The notes below the pieces were generated by a model that saw only the letters and a list, made by a program, of their open reading frames with translations, was not told where the DNA came from and searched no databases. Below are positions 51,728 through 60,803 of a DNA stretch of 64,000 nucleotides, one piece after another. Origin of the DNA: Nibribacter ruber (GTDB lineage Bacteria; Bacteroidota; Bacteroidia; Cytophagales; Hymenobacteraceae); assembly GCF_009913235.1 (NCBI RefSeq), contig NZ_CP047897.1, forward strand, positions 3,037,001 to 3,101,000, given 5' to 3'. Position 1 is the stretch's first letter. Each line of letters opens with the position of its first letter. A program made the position numbers and the translations under genes.

Positions 51728-51902
51728 CAATCGCAATAGTTAAGATGAAACCCTATTCTTTTATTATTTCATCTATTTATAGTCATTCAAAATTAGCGCG
51801 GGTAGACGCTTCTTCTGCTATCTTCGTTAAGAGTATGCTTAAATTGCTCTGGGCATAACCCTCTCACAGGACGGGCGTATCTCCTGAAGCGTTGCTTTGT
51901 AC

Positions 51903-53090
51903 ATGATTCCAACCTCCATTTATTCTAAAAAAGCCCGGATTAAGCTCCTCATCATGACCGTTGCCCTGGTCATTGGCGCTTCTACCGTGATTTATACCAA
52001 CCTCTTGGTGGCCAAACTCTCTGAGCGCGAACAACAGCTCATTGACTTGTACGCCAAAGGGTTACGCTATATGAACAACGCTGACATTAACAGCGGTAAC
52101 CTGGTGTTCATACAGGAGGAAATCATTGACGCCAACCGTTCTGTGCCCGTGATTCTTACGGATGAGAACGAAGAACCCATCGCTTATAAGAACCTCACAC
52201 TGCCCCAAAAGATTTCAAAAAAGCGCGAAAATAACCTTCTGCGCCGTGAAATTGCCAAGATGAAGCTCCAGCACAAACCCATAGTGGTGGAGGAGCCGGG
52301 CGTGTTCAAAAACTATATTTTCTACAAGGATTCTGAACTGCTCACCCAGTTGCGCTACTATCCTTATGTGCAGTTGACTGTTATCGCCTGTCTTTCTTTG
52401 ATTGCCTACTACGCCTTCAGTTATTCGCGCAAGGCAGAGCAGAACCGGGTGTGGGTAGGTCTGGCCAAGGAGACTGCGCACCAGTTGGGCACCCCGCTTT
52501 CCTCGCTCATGGCCTGGTATGAGTACATGAAAGGAAGCCCTCGGTTTGACAACGAGCCCATTGTGGAGGAACTGGGCAAGGACGTGCGAAGGCTGGAGAT
52601 TATCACCGAGCGTTTCTCCAACATCGGGTCTGTGCCTATTTTAAAAGACGAGCCTTTGAAAAAGGTGGTGGAAAACGCCATCGGCTACCTGCGCAACCGC
52701 GTGTCCCAGAAGGTGGCCTTTTATATAGAGTCTGAGTTCCCCGAGGAGACCACGGCCAAGGTCAACATCCCGCTGTTTGAGTGGGTAATTGAGAACATCT
52801 GCAAGAACGCCGTTGATGCCATGGAGGGCAAAGGCAGTATCACGCTCCGTATCACCAAGAGCAACACCAAGAACGCCATCGCGCTAGACATCCAAGACAC
52901 GGGCAAAGGCATCCCGAAGACCAAGCAGGAAGAAGTCTTCGTGCCGGGCTTCACGACCAAAAAGCGCGGTTGGGGCTTAGGTTTGGCACTAGCCAGGCGT
53001 ATTATTGAGAACTACCACCAAGGGAGGCTCTTCGTGAAGAACTCTGAGGTAGGGAAGGGTACTACCTTTAGAATGGTCTTGAACCGGTAG
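51903..53090 (+). CDS. Sensor histidine kinase
   Basis: 395 residues from ATG 51903 (in-frame TTG at 51897). Membrane segments at about 12-34 and 155-173 enclose a 120-residue periplasmic domain of predicted PAS-like character. DHp His in LAKETAHQLGTPLSSLMAW (HQLGTP type); HATPase motifs ENICKNAVDAM, IQDTGKGIP, RGWGLGLALARRI. No response regulator adjacent, so orphan. It ends 3 bp before PR1. Confidence 0.92.
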   Translation: MIPTSIYSKKARIKLLIMTVALVIGASTVIYTNLLVAKLSEREQQLIDLYAKGLRYMNNADINSGNLVFIQEEIIDANRSVPVILTDENEEPIAYKNLTLPQKISKKRENNLLRREIAKMKLQHKPIVVEEPGVFKNYIFYKDSELLTQLRYYPYVQLTVIACLSLIAYYAFSYSRKAEQNRVWVGLAKETAHQLGTPLSSLMAWYEYMKGSPRFDNEPIVEELGKDVRRLEIITERFSNIGSVPILKDEPLKKVVENAIGYLRNRVSQKVAFYIESEFPEETTAKVNIPLFEWVIENICKNAVDAMEGKGSITLRITKSNTKNAIALDIQDTGKGIPKTKQEEVFVPGFTTKKRGWGLGLALARRIIENYHQGRLFVKNSEVGKGTTFRMVLNR

Positions 53091-53092
53091 CT

Positions 53093-53130
53093 CGTTTTTG
53101 GGCTGTTATGGTGAAAAGAGGCTAAAAACG
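53093..53130. repeat. PR1 palindromic repeat
   Basis: 38 bp, CGTTTTTGGGCTGTTATGG to GAGGCTAAAAACG, exactly between two convergent stops (2 bp from each). Confidence 0.94.
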
Positions 53131-53132
53131 GA

Positions 53133-53891
53133 TTAGTGGAAGAGGTTGTGTACCCTTTGATACAAGCCACGGGGCGTGTACCATTTGTAAATTGGGAAGG
53201 CACCACCTACTATCACCACTTCATCAATTGGCTTATTTTCTGCTTGTAGTTGTATGATTATTGAAGAACTAATTTGGAGGTTATTCAATAGTCTTTCTTG
53301 TTCTTTATACCCAATAAAAGAGAATGTTAAAACAGGTTCTCCACCTAAATTTTTACTTGGTACATCTAAAATGAATCTCCCTTCTCCATTGGTAACAGAT
53401 GCAATTCTAGTTCCTTTTAAAAGTATGGAAACTCCGGGAAGAGGCTCGTTTGTTTCAGCATCTATAACTTGTCCTTTTAGAACTACTTCGCTGTCCTGTG
53501 AAGAAGTAGTCATTGTTGCATTAGGCTGAACTCTGATGGCTGTAAAAACCGGCTGTTGAGAAGAAGGTGTACTACTTTTAGTTTGCGCCTCAACTGTCTT
53601 AGTGCTCAACCACGCTGAAAGTCCTAAAGCCACTGCCCGCCACGTCCAGCTATTGTTAGAAGGTGTAGAAGCGATAAGTTCTCTGGCTAATTGCTTCTCA
53701 GTAAACCGTCCGCAAGTGTTTCCTTTCTGCTTGCTCAACCAGCGCACTACTTCCGCATCTGTCATGAAGGTGAAGTCCACTACCGTCTTCTGGCAACTGT
53801 TGCAGTATCTGCCTTTGTCGTGGCGCGTCATAGCGTTCCAATCCTCATGGCAAGGTTCAGGTACTGTGACGGTAAGCCGGTTTTTAAACAT
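53133..53891 (-). CDS. Zinc-ribbon-like / CarboxypepD_reg membrane protein (twin 1)
   Basis: 252 residues. N-terminal Cys motif PEPCHEDWNAM...GRYCNSCQKTVVDFT (about 12-42) and CGRF at about 60 look like a small metal site. A membrane segment (WRAVALGLSAWLSTKTVEA) is followed by a CarboxypepD_reg-like sandwich (VVLKGQVIDAETNEPLPGVS) and a tail WYTPRGLYQRVHNLFH. Cytosolic N-terminus and periplasmic sandwich are expected. Twin of the gene at 53939. Confidence 0.85.
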   Translation of the reverse strand: MFKNRLTVTVPEPCHEDWNAMTRHDKGRYCNSCQKTVVDFTFMTDAEVVRWLSKQKGNTCGRFTEKQLARELIASTPSNNSWTWRAVALGLSAWLSTKTVEAQTKSSTPSSQQPVFTAIRVQPNATMTTSSQDSEVVLKGQVIDAETNEPLPGVSILLKGTRIASVTNGEGRFILDVPSKNLGGEPVLTFSFIGYKEQERLLNNLQISSSIIIQLQAENKPIDEVVIVGGAFPIYKWYTPRGLYQRVHNLFH

Positions 53892-53897
53892 AAAGGT

Positions 53898-53935
53898 TGT
53901 TTTTGGGCTGTTTTCTGGGAATTAGGTGAAAAACG
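53898..53935. repeat. PR1 palindromic repeat
   Basis: 38 bp, TGTTTTTGGGCTGTTTTC to TTAGGTGAAAAACG, between the twin genes. Confidence 0.92.
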
Positions 53936-53938
53936 GTA

Positions 53939-54682
53939 TTATCGGAAGAGGTTGCGTAATCTATCATACGCGCCACGCGGGGTGTACCATCTATAATATG
54001 AAGTGACTGACACCTCGCCTAGCCAGTGAGTTGCTGGTTCTAGTGCTAAGAGCAGGAAGTCCTTTTTCAATACGTCTCCTATGTTACGTTCTTCTGTCTT
54101 ATAGCCAACATAATAGAAGACGATGACACCAGTATTAAGTGAGACGTTATTTGGAATGCTAAGCGTAAAATGTCCTTTTTTATCAGTTGCAGTAGCGGTA
54201 GTTGTTCCTTTTATCTGCACTGTAACCCCGGGTAAACCTTCTTTAGTTGTCAAATCTAAAACCGCACCTTTCAGGAGTGCAGAATCCTGTTTAGACACTG
54301 ATATAGTCTTATTTAAATCAAAAGACTGAATAGTAGATGACAAGGTTACTTGCTCCATGGTAGGAGTTGTGACCACTTTAGCCTCGGCTGTTCTTGTGCT
54401 TAACCAGGCAGAAAGCCCGAAGGTAATTGCTTTCCAAGTATAACTTTGGCGGATGGGGGAGGAGACAAGTAATTTGTCAAGTTGTCTGTCTTTAAACCTT
54501 CCGCAGGTGCGTCCTTCTGCTTTAGAAAACCACTGCACTATCTCTGCATTGCTCATTACAGTGAAATCTATAACCGTCTTAGAACAGCTCTGGCAGAAGC
54601 GGCCTTGGCCTTGCGGGGTCATGGCTTGCCAGGCTTCGTGGCAAGGCTGGGGGACGGAAACGGTGAGGCGTTGGCCGGGCAT
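53939..54682 (-). CDS. Zinc-ribbon-like / CarboxypepD_reg membrane protein (twin 2)
   Basis: 247 residues, same layout as the gene at 53133: PCHEAWQAM, FCQSCSKTVIDFTVM, CGRF, membrane segment (AITFGLSAWLSTRTAEA), CarboxypepD_reg sandwich (ALLKGAVLDLTTKEGLPGVT), tail WYTPRGAYDRLRNLFR. The twins share ends and diverge in the middle; they arose by tandem duplication. Upstream of 53133 in the same direction, with PR1 between, so a two-gene operon is possible. Confidence 0.85.
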   Translation of the reverse strand: MPGQRLTVSVPQPCHEAWQAMTPQGQGRFCQSCSKTVIDFTVMSNAEIVQWFSKAEGRTCGRFKDRQLDKLLVSSPIRQSYTWKAITFGLSAWLSTRTAEAKVVTTPTMEQVTLSSTIQSFDLNKTISVSKQDSALLKGAVLDLTTKEGLPGVTVQIKGTTTATATDKKGHFTLSIPNNVSLNTGVIVFYYVGYKTEERNIGDVLKKDFLLLALEPATHWLGEVSVTSYYRWYTPRGAYDRLRNLFR

Positions 54683-54777
54683 GGGAGATATAGCTATGTC
54701 TAAATATACGCAAGCTTCTTCAGTTCTGATTATTTTGATTAAATTTCACCTCCAAAACCTACACCAACGCTAACAAA

Positions 54778-56520
54778 GTGAGTCTAAAGAGCCTTTTCCG
54801 CCGCAAGAGTTTGACGGCCCTTATGCATACCCCGCCCGCCGATGTAGCGACCCACCCGGGCGCTGTGGAGGAGGGGTTGGAGCGTAACCTGACCGTACGG
54901 GACTTAACCTCCCTGGGCATTGCCGCCATTATTGGCGCCGGTATTTTCAGTACCATCGGTAATGCCAGTTTTGAGGGTGGTCCGGCGGTGTCTTTGCTGT
55001 TTGTGTTTACCGCCATTGCCTGTGCGTTCTCTGCCTTGTGCTATGCGCAGTTTGCGGCTACCATTCCCGTGAGCGGTTCTGCCTATACGTATGCATACAC
55101 CTCGTTTGGCGAATTGGCGGCCTGGATCATTGGCTGGGCGCTTATCATGGAATACACCGTGGGGAACATTGTGGTGGCCATCTCCTGGAGCGATTATTTT
55201 ACCGGGCTTTTGAGCGGCGTTGGGTTGGATATGCCGGCCTGGCTGACCATGGGTACCCAGAGTGCCTATAAAGGCTTTCAGGCGGTGCAGGAACTGTTGG
55301 CCACCGGGCAGCCGGCTTCTGCCGCAGACCCTGCCACGCTAGACGCCTACAACACCTGGCAAAGCGCCCCAGACTTTTTGGGTGGTAAACTGGTGATTGA
55401 CCTACCGGCCTTTATGATCAATGCGGTCATCACTACGCTGGTGTACATAGGCATTAAAGAATCTAAGAACGCCTCTAACCTGTTGGTGATCTTGAAGATG
55501 GCCGTGGTGTTTGTAGTGATAGCCGTGGGCGTTTTCTACGTGCAGCCAGAAAACTGGAGCCCGTTTGCACCCAACGGCATTGGCGGGGTCTTGAAAGGAG
55601 TTTCTGCCGTGTTCTTCGCCTATATCGGGTTTGACGCCATTTCTACCACCGCTGAAGAATGTAAAAATCCCCAGCGCGATCTGCCCAGAGCCATGCTCTA
55701 TGCCTTGGTCATCTGTACCGTTTTATACGTGATCATCACTCTCGTTTTAACAGGCATGGTGCCCTATACAGAACTAGCCGTGGGCGATCCTTTGGCCTAT
55801 GTGTTCACCAAAGTAGGTGTGGATTGGCTGGCCGGCGTAGTAGCCGTGAGTGCCATTTTTGCCATGGCTTCTGTGTTATTGGTGTTCCAGATTGGCCAGC
55901 CCCGCATCTGGATGACCATGTCCCGTGATGGTCTCTTGCCGCCGGTGTTCTCCAAAGTGCATCCGCGTTTCAGGACGCCTTCTTTCTCTACCTTGGTGAC
56001 CGGTTTCTTTGTGGGCGTGCCTGCTTTGCTCTTGAACATGGACCTGGTGATTGACCTGACCAGTATTGGAACGCTGTTCGCGTTTGCTCTGGTGTGCGGT
56101 GGCATTTTGATCATTGACCCACGCGGCACCTCAGATGCTCGTTTCAAAGTGCCTTATTTTAATGGACGGTTCTTGGTGCCGTTGTTGTTGTCTCTCATTG
56201 GCGTGGCTGTGCTCATGTACAACCGCGCGGCTATTGATGAGTTCTGGAGCGCCGTGGCTTGGAACGGCGGGTACGAAGAGTTCAGGCACCAGATTCCTAT
56301 GGTCGTGTTCTTGATTTCCTGTGTCTTGTTGGCTTGGGTGTCCTTTGCCAAACAGCTTTCTCTGCTGCCGGTGCTGGGACTTTTGACCAATCTGTACTTG
56401 ATGACGCAACTGGGTGTAAACAACTGGTTGCTGTTTGGGATTTGGTTGTTGATAGGCCTGGCCATCTACTTCGGGTACAGCCGTAAACACAGCAAACTAG
56501 CCGCCACCGAAGCTCAATAA
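54778..56520 (+). CDS. APC-family amino acid permease (cationic amino acid type)
   Basis: 580 residues from GTG 54778, about 12-14 membrane segments. TM1 motif [21 protein letters not shown]3-4 [24 protein letters not shown]6 [26 protein letters not shown], all typical of CAT/YfnA-type transporters. A loop insert around 155-195 ([19 protein letters not shown]) is characteristic of the Bacteroidota form. Imports amino acids in symport, exact substrate unknown. It could feed the three amino acid dehydrogenases in this window (speculation). Confidence 0.93.
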   Translation: MSLKSLFRRKSLTALMHTPPADVATHPGAVEEGLERNLTVRDLTSLGIAAIIGAGIFSTIGNASFEGGPAVSLLFVFTAIACAFSALCYAQFAATIPVSGSAYTYAYTSFGELAAWIIGWALIMEYTVGNIVVAISWSDYFTGLLSGVGLDMPAWLTMGTQSAYKGFQAVQELLATGQPASAADPATLDAYNTWQSAPDFLGGKLVIDLPAFMINAVITTLVYIGIKESKNASNLLVILKMAVVFVVIAVGVFYVQPENWSPFAPNGIGGVLKGVSAVFFAYIGFDAISTTAEECKNPQRDLPRAMLYALVICTVLYVIITLVLTGMVPYTELAVGDPLAYVFTKVGVDWLAGVVAVSAIFAMASVLLVFQIGQPRIWMTMSRDGLLPPVFSKVHPRFRTPSFSTLVTGFFVGVPALLLNMDLVIDLTSIGTLFAFALVCGGILIIDPRGTSDARFKVPYFNGRFLVPLLLSLIGVAVLMYNRAAIDEFWSAVAWNGGYEEFRHQIPMVVFLISCVLLAWVSFAKQLSLLPVLGLLTNLYLMTQLGVNNWLLFGIWLLIGLAIYFGYSRKHSKLAATEAQ

Positions 56521-56596
56521 TATATTCCCTTGTTTGTAGCATCTGCTCTGGTAAACGTGCCAGGGCAGATGACTACCAAGTAGCTCCTCTATTCCC

Positions 56597-57034
56597 GTGA
56601 TCGAGAAATTCATACCAGAAAGTAGTTTGCAACTCACCTTGCGCAAGGACATGGGTATTCTGTTCCTGCGTTGGTCTAAGCAGGTGAGCTCAGAACAGAT
56701 TCGGCAAGGATATGTGCAGGCGCTGGACTTCGCGGAAGAAGTGGGGGCCCACCTTTGGCTTTTCGACTTGCGAGGCCGGGGCGGCGCTACAGCTGAGGAC
56801 GAGGACTGGATTCTGCAGCATTTCTACCCAAGCGTTCAGGAACGTCTGCAACACATGGGCTATTTCGCGTACTTAGTCTCTCCCAAGCACTACACGCACC
56901 TGCGAGACAACGTGGGTCTGGAGCGCTTGTTCAACTACAGCGATGCCGTGAAGATCCGTCCTTTTGTGTCTGAGCTGGAAGCCGTGGAATGGCTGCAGCT
57001 CCACAAAACCCTTCCCTCTGCCAAAGACGCCTGA
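56597..57034 (+). CDS. Hypothetical STAS/SpoIIAA-like protein
   Basis: 145 residues from GTG 56597. The pattern MGILFLRWSKQVSSEQIRQG, HLWLFDLRGRGGATAEDEDW and YFAYLVSPKHYTHLRDNV looks like an alpha/beta STAS-type fold found widely in Bacteroidota. No catalytic motif recognised. Its stop is 1 bp from the stop of the convergent EamA gene. Confidence 0.75.
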   Translation: MIEKFIPESSLQLTLRKDMGILFLRWSKQVSSEQIRQGYVQALDFAEEVGAHLWLFDLRGRGGATAEDEDWILQHFYPSVQERLQHMGYFAYLVSPKHYTHLRDNVGLERLFNYSDAVKIRPFVSELEAVEWLQLHKTLPSAKDA

Positions 57035-57035
57035 C

Positions 57036-57935
57036 TTATTTAGCCCTGTTCACCAGCAGCACCCCGGCCAGAATCACGGCCATGCCCACGTAGTGCATCA
57101 GGTGAATACTTTCCCCATCGGCTACGCCCCAGATCAAGGCGACAATCGGCATTAAATAGGTAGACGTGCTGGCAAACAGCGTGCCCGTCATGTGGATGAG
57201 TTTGTTGTAAAACACCAAGCCAATGGCCGTGCTGAAGACCGCCAACAAGGTAATGTAGCCCAAGGCCTCCCACGCCTGCGGAACAGTGCTTAGCTTATGA
57301 AATGCATCTGTGGTACACAGGTAGACAAATGCTATAGGACCTACCGTAAGCAAGGCCAGACTAGCCATGGTGATGGCTTTTAATCCCGCCAGTTTGTGCT
57401 TAATGATGTTGAGGCTTCCGCCGTATAGGATGGTGGCCAGCACTACATACAAGCCATACAGCCCGTTGGACGAGTTTTCCTCGGCGCTGCCCGAGAAAAT
57501 CAACACCGCCGTGCCCACAATTCCAATCACAATACCCGTCACGCGCAAAGCCGTAATCTTCTGCTGAAAGAAAATAGCGCCAATGATGAGCGTGAACAAA
57601 GCGGTCAGGGAATTCAACACGCCTGCCAAACCACTCGCCAACTGGGTTTCTGCATACGCGAACAGAAACGCCGGAAGAAGATTGCCAATGAGCCCGCTGA
57701 TGAGTAAGAACTTCCACTGCTGCGGCGTAGGCGCCTTCAATCCCCTCAGTGCGAAAGGCAGCAGAGACACCGTGGCAATGGTAATCCTGATGGCGCCCAG
57801 CTCATCTGAACTGTACACTTCCAGCCCTTTCTTAATCAGGATGAAAGACGTTCCCCAAATCAGCGCCAGGCCAAACAGGATGATCCAAGCAAGGAGCGGG
57901 GTAGAAGTAGGGGCGGTGGTATCTTTTGTGGTCAC
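57036..57935 (-). CDS. DMT-superfamily (EamA) transporter
   Basis: 299 residues, ten membrane segments in two EamA repeats (LIWGTSFILIKKGLEVYS and GSLNIIKHKLAGLKAITMASL starts). The second repeat ends TYLMPIVALIWGVADGESI. Metabolite exporter of unknown substrate. PR1 lies upstream of the start, 51 bp away. Confidence 0.92.
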   Translation of the reverse strand: MTTKDTTAPTSTPLLAWIILFGLALIWGTSFILIKKGLEVYSSDELGAIRITIATVSLLPFALRGLKAPTPQQWKFLLISGLIGNLLPAFLFAYAETQLASGLAGVLNSLTALFTLIIGAIFFQQKITALRVTGIVIGIVGTAVLIFSGSAEENSSNGLYGLYVVLATILYGGSLNIIKHKLAGLKAITMASLALLTVGPIAFVYLCTTDAFHKLSTVPQAWEALGYITLLAVFSTAIGLVFYNKLIHMTGTLFASTSTYLMPIVALIWGVADGESIHLMHYVGMAVILAGVLLVNRAK

Positions 57936-57985
57936 GGTGCGTGAGAAGGATAGAAGTAAGGCCGCAAAGATAGAAGAAGCTTTTC

Positions 57986-58023
57986 CGTTTTTGGGCTAGT
58001 TTCCAGAAAACAGGCTAAAAACG
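57986..58023. repeat. PR1 palindromic repeat
   Basis: 38 bp, CGTTTTTGGGCTAGTTTCC to CAGGCTAAAAACG, upstream of the EamA gene. Confidence 0.94.
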
Positions 58024-58145
58024 AGGTGGAGGGTGTAGACACTCGATGGAACTTCGCGCGCACTACGAGGTCTTTTGAGGCTTGGCTACATTGGTCATTC
58101 TTCCTTTTTCTCTCACCTTTTCTATTGATATTGTCCTTTTACTTT

Positions 58146-58265
58146 GTCATCCTGAAAGGACCTTGGTGGCGAACTAGACAGGGCTTTGCCAAACGCAGAT
58201 TCTCTCCTTGAGGATTGGCCCACCGCGGATTCTCCCCTTGAGGGGAGCGAAGAGGGGTGTTTACA
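58146..58265 (+). repeat. R3 end joined to a double R2 repeat
   Basis: R3 at 58146-58178 (GTCATCCTGAAAGGACCTTG) then GGGCTTTGCCAAACGCAGAT and two R2 cores at 58196 and 58230. The same R3-R2 order begins the element at 2552, but here no inverted R3 closes it. Confidence 0.8.
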
Positions 58266-58324
58266 TCAGTAGGTCACTTTTTCCGCGTCTGCCTACCAAA
58301 CCCATCTTTCCAACCTTCCCTGCA

Positions 58325-58606
58325 TTTACTTTCTGCATAGGTCTGTTACTTTTCTCCTTGATGAGAAAAGTAACCAAAAGAATCAAGAGCCCCCGAACTC
58401 GCTGACCGCTCGGACAGGGCGGGGGCTCAAAGAGGTGCACCGTGAGAAGCTATCTGTTCCATAGCCGGCTTACGCCATTGCCAATAGACACGTCACTGCT
58501 TTCTCCCTCGGGCAAAGAGACTTAAACTGACCAGTCTCTTTTCCCTCGGTCAAGGGCAGACGGGTTAATGAGGGAGGTGTGGCAATGCCTGCATGCGCTG
58601 GCGCGG
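58325..58606. repeat. R4 interspersed repeat, about 280 bp (copy 2)
   Basis: Matches 27289-27568; the block GCCCCCGAACTCGCTG...GGGCGGGGGC here forms an added stem absent from copy 1. No gene is supported in 58024-58728. Confidence 0.85.
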
Positions 58607-58620
58607 TGTAAAAGGTGAAT

Positions 58621-58658
58621 CGTTTTTGGCTTGTTTTCCTGAAAACAGGCCAAAAACG
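58621..58658. repeat. PR1 palindromic repeat
   Basis: 38 bp, CGTTTTTGGCTTGTTTTCC to CAGGCCAAAAACG; near-perfect stem. Confidence 0.96.
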
Positions 58659-58659
58659 A

Positions 58660-58692
58660 GAATGCCCTAAAGACAAATCTTCAGGGCATTCC
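58660..58692 (-). terminator. Terminator-like hairpin downstream of dusB
   Basis: GAATGCCCT pairs with AGGGCATTC around a 15-base loop; 37 bp past the dusB stop. Confidence 0.55.
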
Positions 58693-58728
58693 TGTATTAT
58701 AATTAACTCAAGACTCAGAACTCGCGAC

Positions 58729-59733
58729 TCAGGACTCTACTTCCGCGTATTCTAAGGTGTTAGCAATCTCGTCTAAGATGGCGTAGATTTCTGCGGGGTC
58801 TTCTGTCTGCACCAGGCGCATACGGTAGCTTTTTACGTTGGGCAGGCCTCTGAAATAGTTGGCGTAATGGCGGCGCATCTCAAAGATTCCTAGTTTCAAA
58901 CCTTTCCACTCCAGGCTGCGGTCAAAGTGCATCTTGCACATGTCAATGCGCTCCTGGATGGTAGGCGGGGCCAGCAGTTCGCCGGTTTGCTGGAAGTGCT
59001 TGATTTCTCTGAAAATCCAGGGGTAGCCAATGGAGGCGCGGCCAATCATGATGCCATCCACGCCGTATTGCTCTTTGTATTCCACGGCCTTTTGCGGCGT
59101 GTCAATGTCGCCGTTCCCGAAGATGGGAATTTTAATGCGGGGGTTTTCCTTGATTTTACGGATGAGGGTCCAGTCGGCCTCGCCTTTGTACATCTGCACG
59201 CGCGTGCGGCCGTGAACCGTCAAAGCCTGACAGCCGATGTCCTGCAAGCGCTCGGCCACTTCCTCTACGTTTTTGGTAGAATCGTCCCAGCCTAAGCGCG
59301 TCTTTACGGTCACCGGCAAACCGAAGGGCTCTACGGCTTTGACAATGGCCGAGGTCATGGCCACCATCTTCGGGATGTCACGCAACAGCGCTGCGCCCGC
59401 GCCTTTGCAGGCTACGTTCTTCACCGGGCAGCCGTAGTTAATATCAATCAAGTCTGGCCCTACGGCGGCAGAAATGGCGGCAGACTCGCGCATGGCCTCA
59501 ATCTCAGACCCGAAGATCTGGATACCAATGGGGCGCTCGTAATCAAATATGTCTAGCTTCTGACGGCTTTTGGCGGCGTCTCTGATGAGGCCCTCAGAGG
59601 AAATGAACTCGGTGTACATCAGGTCGGCGCCGTTGGCCTTGCACACCGCCCTGAACGGCGGATCACTCACATCCTCCATAGGAGCCAGCAGCAGCGGGAA
59701 GTCCGGAAGCTCTATTTTGCCAATTTTTACCAC
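58729..59733 (-). CDS. dusB: tRNA-dihydrouridine synthase (DusB type)
   Basis: 334 residues from GTG 59733. FMN-binding TIM barrel: APMEDVSDPPFRAVCKANGA, catalytic Cys in INYGCPVKNVACKGAGAAL, TVKTRLGWDD, LTVHGRTRVQMY and FGNGDIDTPQKA. C-terminal helical tRNA-binding part. Reduces uridine in tRNA. Divergent from the CPBP gene; the 56-bp gap has a CGTAAATTTACG palindrome. Confidence 0.94.
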   Translation of the reverse strand: MVKIGKIELPDFPLLLAPMEDVSDPPFRAVCKANGADLMYTEFISSEGLIRDAAKSRQKLDIFDYERPIGIQIFGSEIEAMRESAAISAAVGPDLIDINYGCPVKNVACKGAGAALLRDIPKMVAMTSAIVKAVEPFGLPVTVKTRLGWDDSTKNVEEVAERLQDIGCQALTVHGRTRVQMYKGEADWTLIRKIKENPRIKIPIFGNGDIDTPQKAVEYKEQYGVDGIMIGRASIGYPWIFREIKHFQQTGELLAPPTIQERIDMCKMHFDRSLEWKGLKLGIFEMRRHYANYFRGLPNVKSYRMRLVQTEDPAEIYAILDEIANTLEYAEVES

Positions 59734-59755
59734 GTGGAACAGTTTAATAATTTCG

Positions 59756-59767
59756 CGTAAATTTACG
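59756..59767. promoter_or_regulatory. Palindrome CGTAAATTTACG in the dusB/CPBP divergent gap
   Basis: A perfect 12-bp palindrome holding TAAATTTA, close to the -7 consensus on both strands. Possible shared promoter core; weak evidence. Confidence 0.3.
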
Positions 59768-59789
59768 TCAAGTAAACCACACCGCCTAT

Positions 59790-60734
59790 ATGAAAGGTTT
59801 CATACACCCGCGTCTGCATCCATTTGTCTCTTTGTTGTTGCTGACGGTCTTTGTCATAGCAGGCTTGTTTGTGGGCATGTTCCTGGCCATGGTGGTGAAC
59901 AAGGCGCTGTACGGCTACGGCATGATGCAGATGACCGAGATTCTGCAAAGCCCCACGGATTTTCCCGAAGGACGCCAGGCCATGTTGCTCTACCAGGCCA
60001 TTACGCACCTGGGCGGTTTTACGCTGGGTACCCTGGCCTTCCTTAAATTCAACGCCCAGGCTCCTTTTTCATTTTTATCGCCGCGCACGCACGTACCCGC
60101 CGGGCTTTTGTTGATGAGCGCTCTGTTAATTGTCCTGATTATGCCGGCCAATTCCTGGCTGATTGAATGGAACGTCAATTTTAAGTTTCCGGAGTTTCTG
60201 AGAGCCTTTGAGCAGGACGCCAAAGCCACTGAAGAACGCCTGCGCGTACTGACCGAGTACCTGACCCGTTTTGAAACCGTGGGTTCCCTGATTTTTGGGT
60301 TAGTGGTGGTGGCCGTCATTCCGGCTATTGGCGAGGAGTTGGTCTTTAGGGGCGTGGCGCAGCAGGAGCTGGCGCGTTGGTTCAAAAATCCGCACGTGGG
60401 CATCTGGTTGGCGGCTTTCTTGTTTGGCGCGGTGCACTTTCAGTTCTATGGCTTCTTCCCGAGGATGGCCTTGGGCGCGGTGTTGGGCTATCTCTACTTA
60501 TGGTCTAAGAACATCTGGGTGCCCATTGTGGGCCATTTTATGAACAACGGCTTCACGGTGCTTTTTCTGTACCTGCACCAGCGCGGAACGGTAGACGTAG
60601 AGATTGAATCTACAGAGGCCATGCCGTGGTATTGGTCCTTGGGTTCTGTGGTATTGAGCGGTGCCGTTTTGTACGTGCTGCAAAAAGGATACAACCAAGT
60701 AAGCCAACCGGCAGTAAACGAAGACCGTTTTTAG
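59790..60734 (+). CDS. CPBP-family intramembrane metalloprotease
   Basis: 314 residues with about eight membrane helices. Catalytic motif GEELVFRGVAQQEL (EExxxR) at about 182-195, second motif FLFGAVHFQF with His, third near VPIVGHFMNN. ABI/CAAX-type proteases cleave membrane proteins. The last residues RF and the stop TAG come from a PR1 copy at 60726. Confidence 0.92.
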   Translation: MKGFIHPRLHPFVSLLLLTVFVIAGLFVGMFLAMVVNKALYGYGMMQMTEILQSPTDFPEGRQAMLLYQAITHLGGFTLGTLAFLKFNAQAPFSFLSPRTHVPAGLLLMSALLIVLIMPANSWLIEWNVNFKFPEFLRAFEQDAKATEERLRVLTEYLTRFETVGSLIFGLVVVAVIPAIGEELVFRGVAQQELARWFKNPHVGIWLAAFLFGAVHFQFYGFFPRMALGAVLGYLYLWSKNIWVPIVGHFMNNGFTVLFLYLHQRGTVDVEIESTEAMPWYWSLGSVVLSGAVLYVLQKGYNQVSQPAVNEDRF

Positions 60735-60762
60735 CCTCTTTTCCAGAAAACTGCCCAAAACG
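60726..60762. repeat. PR1 palindromic repeat overlapping the CPBP stop
   Basis: 37 bp, the only copy with a length change (one A missing at the right end): CGTTTTTAGCCTC to ACTGCCCAAAACG. First nine bases code Arg-Phe-stop. Confidence 0.92.
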
Positions 60763-60803
60763 AAGTTTCATCACGCAGGCGTCTAAGCCTTCCCAAATTT
60801 ATA

